DNA of 5,705 nucleotides from Bacilli bacterium (GTDB lineage Bacteria; Bacillota_I; Bacilli_A; RF39; UBA660). This document shows, piece by piece, positions 1-5,561 of this stretch. A program made the position numbers and the translations under genes. The notes below the pieces were generated by a model, which saw nothing but the letters and a program-made list of their open reading frames with translations, searched no databases and had not been told where the DNA came from. The DNA is taken from the NCBI GenBank assembly GCA_017476705.1, contig JAFUZI010000019.1, forward strand, positions 1 through 5,705, in the 5' to 3' direction. Numbering within the stretch: position 1 is the first letter of the stretch; each line of letters starts with the position of its first letter.

Positions 1-1
1 A

Positions 2-1117
2 ATATATATAATAGATGAGGTACACATGTTATCTACTGGAGCTTTTAATGCTTTACTTAAAACATTAGAAGAGCCACCAAAACATGCAATTTTTATTTTA
101 GCAACTACAGATCCTCATAAAATACCTTTAACTATTTTATCTAGGTGTCAAAGATTTGATTTTAAAAAACTTTCTTTAGATCAAATGATGAAAAGATTAG
201 AATATGTAGTTCTTAAAGAAAATATTCAAATAGAAAAAGATGCTTTAAGTGAAATTGCTTATTTATCTGATGGTGGTATGAGAGATGCCTTAAGTTTACT
301 TGATCAAGCAACAGCTTATACCGATAAATTAATAACCGTATCTGATATACATGAAATAAATGGTACGATAACTGATAATGAATTAAAAGAATTTATTAAT
401 AATATTTTAAAAAATAGTACAGAATATATATTTAAAAAAATAGATAAATATAATAGTGATGGAAAAGATTTCTATAAATTAACTGAAGAGGTAATTAATT
501 ATTTAAGAAATGTAATGATATATAAAAATGTTCCTAATTATTTTGATTCAACAAAAGAATATGATTTAGATATAACTCTTGATATGATAATGAACTTTAT
601 TAAGGTGTTTAATGAAACGCTATATGATATGAAAAATGCTTTAAATGTAAAACTTTTATTTGAACTAGCTGTTATTAAATTATTAAATATTGATAATAAT
701 GCAATAGTTAAATCAAAGAAAACAAATGAAAAAGTAAAAATTGAAGAAAAAGTTAAAGAAACAAAACTTAATCCAAAAGAAATAAGGGTAAATAATACTT
801 TGTGTAGTTTTAACAAAAAAGACTATTTAGAGTTTAAAAATACTGTTGAAAACATAAAATCTATATCAAATATATATAGTTTAATAAAAAAAGGCTTAAT
901 AAAAGCATATGGAAATAACTATTTTATTATAGTATTTGACAATAATGATGATATAAATGATTTTAATGGTAAATTAAAAGAAATTGATAACTTCTTCCTT
1001 GATGAACTTGATAGAGTTATAAAAGGAATAGCTGTTGATACATTTGAATGGGAAAAAATCAAAACAGAATTTAATAATAAAACAAAAGAATATAAATATA
1101 TAAATGAAGGAGAGTAA
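2..1117 (+). CDS. dnaX: DNA polymerase III subunit tau/gamma, 5'-truncated by the window edge
   Basis: This is the AAA+ ATPase subunit of the replicative clamp loader, which loads the beta sliding clamp and tethers polymerase cores. The frame is open from base 2, so the ATG at 26 is internal. Roughly the first 115 residues (Walker A and zinc module) lie outside the window, judged against B. subtilis DnaX. Visible are the Walker B box IIDEVHML (8-31), the sensor 1 region LATTDPHK, the SRC arginine-finger motif (140-148) and the sensor 2 segment GGMRDALSLLDQA (272-310). The collar domain follows to about 700, then a Lys/Glu-rich linker (about 707-790), then a tau-type C-terminal domain to the stop. 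The presence of that last domain marks the full-length product as tau. Total length would be near 485 residues, a little short for the family (B. subtilis about 563). ebfC follows after 6 bases, the usual pairing. Identity is certain. Confidence 0.97.
   Translation: MYIIDEVHMLSTGAFNALLKTLEEPPKHAIFILATTDPHKIPLTILSRCQRFDFKKLSLDQMMKRLEYVVLKENIQIEKDALSEIAYLSDGGMRDALSLLDQATAYTDKLITVSDIHEINGTITDNELKEFINNILKNSTEYIFKKIDKYNSDGKDFYKLTEEVINYLRNVMIYKNVPNYFDSTKEYDLDITLDMIMNFIKVFNETLYDMKNALNVKLLFELAVIKLLNIDNNAIVKSKKTNEKVKIEEKVKETKLNPKEIRVNNTLCSFNKKDYLEFKNTVENIKSISNIYSLIKKGLIKAYGNNYFIIVFDNNDDINDFNGKLKEIDNFFLDELDRVIKGIAVDTFEWEKIKTEFNNKTKEYKYINEGE
1106..1112 (+). promoter_or_regulatory. Ribosome binding site of ebfC, inside the dnaX 3' end
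   Basis: GAAGGAG lies 11 bases before the ATG at 1124 and within the last codons of dnaX. It favours the start at 1124 over the in-frame ATGs at 1139 and 1142, which are too far from it. The arrangement suggests ebfC translation follows dnaX translation on one mRNA. Confidence 0.75.
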
Positions 1118-1123
1118 AATTTT

Positions 1124-1420
1124 ATGAATATACAAGCAATGATGAAACAAGCGCAGGCTTTACAAAAAAATATGATGAAGGAAAAAGAAGAAATCGATAA
1201 TACTGAATTTACTGGAACGTCTTCCTTTGTAACAGTTATACTTAAAGGAGATAAAACAATTAAAAATATAAAAATTGATTCTGAAGAACTATCTAAAGAT
1301 GATATTGAGATGCTTGAAGACATGATAGTAGTTGCTATAAATAATGCTATGAAAGAAATAGATAAAGTTACTGAACAAAAAATGGGTAAATATACTAAAG
1401 GAATGCCAGGTTTATTCTAA
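1124..1420 (+). CDS. ebfC: YbaB/EbfC family nucleoid-associated DNA-binding protein
   Basis: This is a small dimeric DNA-binding protein associated with the nucleoid. The family is almost always encoded between dnaX and recR, as here (B. subtilis YaaK). The 98 residues show the family pattern. An N-terminal Met/Gln/Lys-rich helix (residues 1-27, MMKQAQALQKNMMKEKEE) is followed by a beta-rich centre. Then comes the signature segment EMLEDMIVVAINNAMKEIDKV (about 63-83), and the protein ends in the typical MGKYTKGMPGLF tail. The Gly-rich turn usual in the centre (AGGG-type) reads TGTSSFVTV here, so the first glycine remains but the run is lost. The stop TAA shares one base with the recR start, giving translational coupling. 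The precise cellular role of the family is incompletely defined; identity by homology and context is strong. Confidence 0.95.
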   Translation: MNIQAMMKQAQALQKNMMKEKEEIDNTEFTGTSSFVTVILKGDKTIKNIKIDSEELSKDDIEMLEDMIVVAINNAMKEIDKVTEQKMGKYTKGMPGLF

Positions 1421-2019
1421 TGAAATATCCAAAGACTTTAAATGATTTAATCGAGTGTTTTAAAAAACTACCAGGAATTGGCGAGAAGAGTGCTGAGAGA
1501 ATGGCACTTTCAACACTTGATATGGATGAAGATATTTTAAAATTATTTTCTGAATCTTTAAGTAATGTAAAAGAAAAAATAAAAAGATGCTCTGTTTGTA
1601 ATAACTTATCTGAAGATGATTTATGTGAAATATGTAAACAAAATGATAGAAATAAAAAAGTAATATGCGTTGTAGAAGATGCAAAAAATGTCATTTTATT
1701 TGAAAAAATAGGTTCATATAATGGTTTATATCATGTACTTGATGGATTAATATCTCCACTAGATAATGTAAACCCTGAAGATATAAATATAGAACAATTA
1801 ATTAATAGAGTTAAAGATAATGAAATTGAAGAAGTTATACTTGCTGTAAAGCCAAGTGTAGAGGGTGAGACAACTTCATTATATATTTCTAAATTACTTG
1901 AAGGTAAAAATGTTAAAGTATCTAAAATAGCACATGGTGTTCCAATTGGTGTAGATATGGAATACATAGATTCATTAACTTTAGAAATGGCTTTAGAAGA
2001 TAGAAAGAATATATTTTAG
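1420..2019 (+). CDS. recR: Recombination mediator protein RecR
   Basis: RecR works with RecO (and RecF) to load RecA onto SSB-coated single-stranded DNA during gap repair. The 199 residues match the family length. Visible in order are the helix-hairpin-helix LPGIGEKSAERMA (residues 17-29), a four-cysteine zinc module (C57, C60, C69, C72), and the TOPRIM domain starting at VICVVEDAKNV (81-91, acidic E86/D87). The segment ILAVKPSVEGETTSLYISKLL then corresponds to the common ILATNPTVEGEATALYL. The C-terminal walker-like KIAHGVPIGVDMEYID follows. The Thr-Asn of the usual ATNP is replaced by Val-Lys, a conservative-looking lineage variant. The start ATG overlaps the ebfC stop (TAATG). There is no strong Shine-Dalgarno sequence at proper distance: AAAGGA at 1397-1402 is 17 bases away and a bare AGG sits at 1408-1410. 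Initiation therefore probably relies on coupling to ebfC. Confidence 0.97.
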   Translation: MKYPKTLNDLIECFKKLPGIGEKSAERMALSTLDMDEDILKLFSESLSNVKEKIKRCSVCNNLSEDDLCEICKQNDRNKKVICVVEDAKNVILFEKIGSYNGLYHVLDGLISPLDNVNPEDINIEQLINRVKDNEIEEVILAVKPSVEGETTSLYISKLLEGKNVKVSKIAHGVPIGVDMEYIDSLTLEMALEDRKNIF

Positions 2020-2037
2020 TTTGTTACATAAAATTAA

Positions 2038-2045
2038 GTGGTGAT
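2038..2045 (+). promoter_or_regulatory. Ribosome binding site of the BofA-like small gene
   Basis: GTGGTGAT matches the GGTGAT half of the anti-Shine-Dalgarno complement and ends three bases before the ATG at 2049. It lies in the 29-base gap after recR and supports the small 61-codon frame as genuinely translated. The frame stays open upstream of 2049, but I see no start codon with a binding site there outside recR. Confidence 0.6.
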
Positions 2046-2048
2046 AAA

Positions 2049-2234
2049 ATGACTACTATATGTAAAATAATTAAAAAAATTATTTTTTCTTGTTTTTTGC
2101 TATATGGATATAATGTTTTAGCAGTCCCACTTAATATAATAATTCCAATCAACATAGTAAATATTTTAATTATAAGTATATTTGGTGTATCATCTTTATT
2201 TTCACTAATACTTATACATGTACTAATATTCTAA
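2049..2234 (+). CDS. bofA: Short BofA-family integral membrane protein
   Basis: This 61-residue, very hydrophobic protein has a basic N-terminus (KIIKK, residues 6-10), one membrane segment at about 11-28 and another at about 39-61. By eye the part PLNIIIPINIVNILIISIFGVSS aligns without gaps to the C-terminal part of B. subtilis BofA (SLGIHVPINLVTTAISGILGIPG). BofA inhibits the intramembrane protease SpoIVFB, which processes pro-sigma-K during sporulation. N22 and N35 fall on BofA N48 and N61, reported as important for inhibition; BofA T64 is N38 here. About 25 N-terminal residues, the first membrane segment of BofA, are missing. Context agrees: bofA lies just after recR in Bacillus. Family assignment is fairly sure. 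A sporulation role is not shown by the window and may not hold. A good ribosome site and 11-base spacing to holB indicate co-expression. Confidence 0.75.
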   Translation: MTTICKIIKKIIFSCFLLYGYNVLAVPLNIIIPINIVNILIISIFGVSSLFSLILIHVLIF

Positions 2235-2238
2235 GGAG
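2233..2238 (+). promoter_or_regulatory. Ribosome binding site of holB, overlapping the bofA-like stop
   Basis: AAGGAG begins inside the TAA stop of the bofA-like gene and sits seven bases before the ATG at 2246. A second ATG at 2241 is in another frame and too close to the site, so 2246 is the start. Confidence 0.75.
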
Positions 2239-2245
2239 TGATGAT

Positions 2246-3181
2246 ATGCTTGATGATTTTAAAGAAGAACAAAAAGTCGCATATAAAATAATATCAAATG
2301 CAATAAATAATAATAAACTATCTCATGCATATTTATTTGAAACAAATGGATATAGAAATAAAAGAGAATTTTTAATAAGCGTTGCAAAAGCAATATTATG
2401 TCCTAATCATCATATGTCAAAGGATGATAGTATTGGATGTAGAGTATGTGAAAACATAGATAAAAATATATATTCAGAACTTAAAATAATTGAACCAGAT
2501 GGAATGTGGATTAAAAAAGAACAATTAATTGATTTACAAGAGGCTTTTAAAACAAAAGGCCTAGAATCATCAAGAAGAGTATATATCATTAATGATGTTG
2601 AATGTTTAAATACATCTGCAGCAAACTCAATACTTAAATTTATTGAGGAACCAGAGGAAGGTATAATTGCAATTTTAGCTACTGATAATATTCATAGATT
2701 ACTTGATACTATAATATCGAGATGTCAGATAATAACACTTGCTAAATCAAATTATGATAAATCTTCATCAATGCTTGATAAAATTTCATATTTAATAAAT
2801 GTAGATGATGCTTATAATTTAGAAGAAATGGTTAATAGTACAATAGATTATATATATTATTTAGAACAACATAAACTAGATGCTTTAATCTATAATAAGA
2901 ATATGGTTTTAAATATATTTGATGATAGATTAAAACTAGAAGTATTCTTTGATATAATGACACTTTTTTATAAAGATGTAATAAACTATAAAATAAATAC
3001 AAATAATTATATATTTGATTTAAAAGATATTGAAAAGATAGCAAGTTATAATGATTTAAATAAATTAGAAAAAAAGATTAATTGTATAGTAGACGCAAAA
3101 GGATATTTAAAAGTAAATGCTAATACAAATTTACTTATTGATAAACTAGTAATAGACTTAGAAGGTGATTTGAATGGATAA
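2246..3181 (+). CDS. holB: DNA polymerase III subunit delta' (clamp-loader stator)
   Basis: Delta' is the non-hydrolysing AAA+ subunit that completes the clamp-loader ring with DnaX and delta (HolA). The 311 residues show the AAA+ fold without a working P-loop: after LSHAYLFE (25-32) the loop reads TNGYRNKREF instead of GxxGxGKT, as expected for delta'. Likely zinc ligands are C52, C65 and C68; no fourth cysteine is evident and H55/H56 are candidates. A Walker B-like strand RVYIINDVECLNTSAANSIL (111-130) leads to KFIEEPEEG, sensor 1 ILATDN and the SRC arginine-finger motif at 158-160, which acts on the neighbouring DnaX ATP site. The C-terminal collar region (about 170-305) is divergent and rich in Asn, Ile and Lys. 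tmk normally precedes holB in Bacilli but is absent here. The stop overlaps ricT by eight bases. Confidence 0.95.
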   Translation: MLDDFKEEQKVAYKIISNAINNNKLSHAYLFETNGYRNKREFLISVAKAILCPNHHMSKDDSIGCRVCENIDKNIYSELKIIEPDGMWIKKEQLIDLQEAFKTKGLESSRRVYIINDVECLNTSAANSILKFIEEPEEGIIAILATDNIHRLLDTIISRCQIITLAKSNYDKSSSMLDKISYLINVDDAYNLEEMVNSTIDYIYYLEQHKLDALIYNKNMVLNIFDDRLKLEVFFDIMTLFYKDVINYKINTNNYIFDLKDIEKIASYNDLNKLEKKINCIVDAKGYLKVNANTNLLIDKLVIDLEGDLNG

Positions 3182-3953
3182 AATAGTTGGTATTGTATTT
3201 AATAATGATTCACAAATTAAATACTATTTTACAACACTAGATAATTTAAAATTAAATACAACGGTAATAGTTGATGATAATGGAGTAAAGAACTTTGGTA
3301 CTGTATCTACACCAATTCATCCAATAGATACAGCTAATTTAAAAAAGGATTTAGGTAAAGTTATTAGAATAGCATCAAAAAAAGACTATTATCAAAATAA
3401 AGATAATGTTAAGTTAGCTAAAGAAGCACTTACTAAATGTAAGGAACTTGCTAAAAAGTATGAACTTGATATGAATATAATAGATGCTACATTTACATTT
3501 AATCAAGAACAACTTATATTTACATTCTTCTCAGAGCAAAGAATCGACTTTAGAGATTTAGCTAAAGAACTTGCATCTATTTATAAAACACGTATTGAAC
3601 TTCGTCAAATAGGTGTAAGAGATAAAGCTAAGAAAATATCTGGACTTGGTTTATGTGGTCAAAAACTATGTTGTTCAAGATTTATGAATGATTTTGATTC
3701 TGTTTCTATATCAATGGCTAAAAACCAAAATTTATCATTAAATCCATCTAAAATAAATGGATTATGTGGAAGACTATTATGTTGTTTAAAATATGAAAAT
3801 GAATGTTATAAAGAATGTAGAAAAGATCTTCCTCAAGTAGGTAAAATGATTGATAATGGAGAAGTTAAAGGTAAAGTAGTATCTGTTGATATATTAAGAC
3901 GAAAATATAAAGTAGAAACTCAAGATAAAGGAATAGTTGATGTAGATGCTTAA
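3174..3953 (+). CDS. ricT: RicT (YaaT), PSP1-domain Fe-S protein of the RNase Y specificity complex
   Basis: In B. subtilis RicT forms a complex with RicA (YmcA) and RicF (YlbF) that carries two [4Fe-4S] clusters and steers RNase Y cleavage of certain polycistronic mRNAs; it also affects biofilm, competence and sporulation. The 259 residues (B. subtilis about 275) contain the PSP1 core, including FSEQRIDFRDLAKELA (119-134) and RIELRQIGVRDKAKKISGLG (140-159). Two near-duplicate cysteine boxes follow, LCGQKLCCSRF (C161, C166, C167) and LCGRLLCCLKYE (C198, C203, C204), plus C211 and C215. These match the family's conserved Cys-rich region. The start ATG lies inside the end of holB, with GAAGGTGAT (3161-3169) four bases upstream. 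The stop overlaps trmN6 by eight bases. yabA, which usually follows in Bacillus, is missing. The partners RicA and RicF are not in this window. Confidence 0.95.
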   Translation: MDKIVGIVFNNDSQIKYYFTTLDNLKLNTTVIVDDNGVKNFGTVSTPIHPIDTANLKKDLGKVIRIASKKDYYQNKDNVKLAKEALTKCKELAKKYELDMNIIDATFTFNQEQLIFTFFSEQRIDFRDLAKELASIYKTRIELRQIGVRDKAKKISGLGLCGQKLCCSRFMNDFDSVSISMAKNQNLSLNPSKINGLCGRLLCCLKYENECYKECRKDLPQVGKMIDNGEVKGKVVSVDILRRKYKVETQDKGIVDVDA

Positions 3954-4659
3954 TTATTTACTAGGATATCCTAATTTAAAAGTATATCAAGATGACTCTA
4001 TGTTTAAGTTTTCTATAGATTCTGTATTACTTCCTAATTTTGTAACATTATCAAAGAAAAAAGGAAGAATACTTGATATTGGATGTGGGAATGGAGTTAT
4101 TCCAATAGTACTTACAACTAGAACATCTAATCCTATAGATGGAGTTGAAATCCAAAAAGATGTATATGAGCTTGCTAAAAGGTCAGTAGAGTATAATAAA
4201 TTAGAAGATCAAATAACTATTTATAATGAAGATATTAAAGAATTTTCAAAAAATTGTGAAACAGATATGTATGATACTATTACATGTAATCCACCATATT
4301 TTAAGGATATGAAACAAAATGATGATTTACATAAAGCGTATGCTAGGCATGAAGAATCTCTTAATGTAGAAGAAGTAATGGTGATTGCTAAAAAGCTTTT
4401 AAAAAATAATGGTAATATAGCTATTGTTCATAGAACTGAGAGATTAATTGATATAATAAGTGCTATGAAAGATAATAATATTGAGCCTAAAAAAATACAA
4501 TTTGTGTATTCAAAAAAAGATAAACCATCTAATATATTACTTATTGAAGGAACTAAAAATGGTAAACCAGGTGTTAAGATAATGGAACCTTTATATCTTC
4601 ATAATAGTGATCATACATATACAGAACAATTAAATGAATTTTTAAACAACTCTTTGTAG
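3946..4659 (+). CDS. trmN6: TrmN6/YabB-type tRNA adenine N6-methyltransferase
   Basis: This is a SAM-dependent class I methyltransferase of the group that includes E. coli YfiC, which makes m6A37 in tRNA1(Val), and B. subtilis YabB. The 237 residues carry the family's N-terminal FKFSIDSVLLPNF (20-32), SAM motif I ILDIGCGNGVIP (42-53), acidic GVEIQ (66-70, E68 likely ribose contact), the catalytic TCNPPYF (113-119) of N6-adenine methylases, ARHEE (133-137) and EPKKIQFVYSKKDKPSNILLIEG (180-202). An in-frame TAG at 3943-3945 sits directly before the ATG at 3946, so this is the earliest possible start. It leaves the N-terminus about ten residues shorter than YabB. Initiation overlaps ricT and has only AAAGG at 3927-3931, 14 bases away, so it is probably coupled. 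The exact tRNA target is inferred, not seen. Confidence 0.9.
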   Translation: MLNYLLGYPNLKVYQDDSMFKFSIDSVLLPNFVTLSKKKGRILDIGCGNGVIPIVLTTRTSNPIDGVEIQKDVYELAKRSVEYNKLEDQITIYNEDIKEFSKNCETDMYDTITCNPPYFKDMKQNDDLHKAYARHEESLNVEEVMVIAKKLLKNNGNIAIVHRTERLIDIISAMKDNNIEPKKIQFVYSKKDKPSNILLIEGTKNGKPGVKIMEPLYLHNSDHTYTEQLNEFLNNSL

Positions 4660-4668
4660 TTGTTTTTT
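4644..4668 (+). terminator. Intrinsic terminator at the end of trmN6
   Basis: AAACAACT (4644-4651) pairs perfectly with AGTTGTTT (4658-4665) around a six-base loop CTTTGT, and a run of six T ends at 4668. The stem has only two G-C pairs, so it is weak in isolation, but position and T-run fit a rho-independent terminator in an AT-rich genome. The right arm overlaps the trmN6 TAG stop (4657-4659). It would end the dnaX-trmN6 transcript, perhaps incompletely. Confidence 0.7.
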
Positions 4669-4694
4669 ACATTAATCGTAAAATGTTGTATAAT
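4666..4694 (+). promoter_or_regulatory. Sigma-A type promoter for rsmI-pth
   Basis: The -35 box TTTACA (4666-4671) matches five of six consensus bases, and the -10 box TATAAT (4689-4694) is perfect, with an ideal 17-base spacer. Transcription would start near 4701, giving a leader of only about 18 bases. No operator or riboswitch fits in that space, so constitutive expression is likely. Confidence 0.8.
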
Positions 4695-4704
4695 ATCTAT
4701 GTTT

Positions 4705-4715
4705 AAAGGAGTGAT
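4705..4715 (+). promoter_or_regulatory. Ribosome binding site of rsmI
   Basis: AAAGGAGTGAT lies with its GGAG core seven bases before the ATG at 4719. It is among the strongest sites in the window and almost the whole of the predicted leader, so it fixes the rsmI start. Confidence 0.8.
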
Positions 4716-4718
4716 ATT

Positions 4719-5561
4719 ATGTCACAAAAGAGTTATGATAATTCACCTACGCTATATTTGATACCAACTCCAATTGGTAATTTAGACGATATCACTTTAC
4801 GTGCTATTGATACATTAAAAAGTGTAGAAGTTGTTTTTTGTGAAGATACAAGAATAACAAGACAACTATTAAATCATTTAGGAATAAGTAAAAAATTAAT
4901 TGCTTCTCATAAATTTAATGAAGAGATGAATTCTGATAAATTACTAAGTTTCTTAAATAATGGACAAGATGTTGGCCTTGTTACAGATAGAGGAACACCT
5001 ATAATATCAGATCCTGGATATGAACTAGTTAAAGTTGCTATTGAAAACAATTATAACGTAGTATCATTACCTGGGCCTACAGCTTTTGTTCCAGCTCTTA
5101 CAGTATCAGGGCTTTCTCCTCAACCATTTTTGTTCTATGGTTTCTTAAATAATAAAAGTAGTAAACGAGAAAAAGAGTTAGAATCACTAAAAGATTATCC
5201 TTATACAATGATATTTTATGAGGCTCCACATCGTATAGTTGAAACCTTAGAATCTATGGAAAACGTTTTGGGAAATAAAAATATTTGTATTTCCCGGGAA
5301 ATATCTAAGAAATTTGAAGAGGTATATAGAGGTAAAATAAGTGATATAAAGAGTGAAATGGTTGATGTTAAAGGTGAACTTGTTATAGTTGTTGAAGGCA
5401 ATACTGAAGAGAAGACATATGATAATTTATCTATTATTGAACATGTTAATTTATATATTATGAATGGTATGGATAAAAAAGAAGCGCTTAAAAAAGTATC
5501 TAAAGATAGAGGAATGTCAAAAAGTGATGTATATAAAGAATATCATAGAGGTGATGTATGA
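4719..5561 (+). CDS. rsmI: 16S rRNA (cytidine-1402 2'-O)-methyltransferase RsmI
   Basis: RsmI methylates the ribose of C1402 in the decoding centre of the small ribosomal subunit using SAM; RsmH makes the companion N4 mark. The 280 residues show the tetrapyrrole-methylase fold in order: LYLIPTPIGNLDDIT (12-26), VVFCEDTR (38-45), GLVTDRGTPIISDPGYELV (86-104), SLPGPTAFVPALTVSGL (116-132), FYEAPHR (166-172), ISREISKKFEE (191-201) and GELVIVVEG (219-227). A C-terminal helical segment follows, KKEALKKVSKDRGMSKSDVYKEY (253-275), the small RsmI C-terminal domain. In the SAM-pocket loop the usual SDAGTP reads TDRGTP, an Ala-to-Arg change. Residues I191-I195 are encoded across a 16-base GC-cored palindrome. 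The gene has its own promoter and overlaps pth by four bases (ATGA). B. subtilis has yazA between yabB and this gene; it is absent here. Confidence 0.96.
   Translation: MSQKSYDNSPTLYLIPTPIGNLDDITLRAIDTLKSVEVVFCEDTRITRQLLNHLGISKKLIASHKFNEEMNSDKLLSFLNNGQDVGLVTDRGTPIISDPGYELVKVAIENNYNVVSLPGPTAFVPALTVSGLSPQPFLFYGFLNNKSSKREKELESLKDYPYTMIFYEAPHRIVETLESMENVLGNKNICISREISKKFEEVYRGKISDIKSEMVDVKGELVIVVEGNTEEKTYDNLSIIEHVNLYIMNGMDKKEALKKVSKDRGMSKSDVYKEYHRGDV
5288..5303. repeat. 16-base perfect palindrome with CCCGGG core inside rsmI
   Basis: TATTTCCCGGGAAATA reads identically on both strands and is centred between 5295 and 5296. It lies over the codons for the conserved Ile-Ser-Arg-Glu-Ile of RsmI and uses Ser TCC and Arg CGG, G+C-rich choices where neighbouring genes mostly use AGA and CGT for arginine and AT-ending serine codons. 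The function is unknown; the symmetry would suit a dimeric DNA-binding protein or a restriction/methylation site, or it may be chance. Confidence 0.6.

Noticed and set aside
26..28. ATG as the dnaX start
   Set aside because: The frame is open to base 2 and encodes the Walker B DEVH just upstream, so the true start is beyond the left edge.
404..417. Slippery heptamer T TTA AAA in dnaX frame with an immediate -1 stop (TAG 415-417)
   Set aside because: It would cut DnaX before the collar domain, so the product could not enter the clamp-loader ring. Such heptamers are frequent by chance in AT-rich coding sequence.
919..1323. Minus-strand open frame of 134 codons
   Set aside because: It is antisense to dnaX and ebfC, both certain genes. 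Its Ser/Ile/Phe-rich composition is what AT-rich antisense reading produces, and no ribosome site or known motif is visible.
1395..1967. Minus-strand open frames (1395-1694, 1460-1684, 1731-1967) opposite recR
   Set aside because: All lie fully within the well-conserved recR coding region (or its junction with ebfC), show low-complexity hydrophobic/Ser-rich composition and no motifs.
2020..2048. Separate promoter for the bofA-like gene in the gap after recR
   Set aside because: The 29 bases contain no convincing -10/-35 pair, and tight spacing suggests it is cotranscribed with recR.
5559..5561. TGA read as tryptophan (mycoplasma code), extending rsmI by two codons to TAA at 5565-5567
   Set aside because: Both tryptophans seen in other genes use TGG, no in-frame TGA occurs within any gene, and the ATGA overlap with pth is a normal coupled stop-start. 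The evidence is small but favours the standard code.
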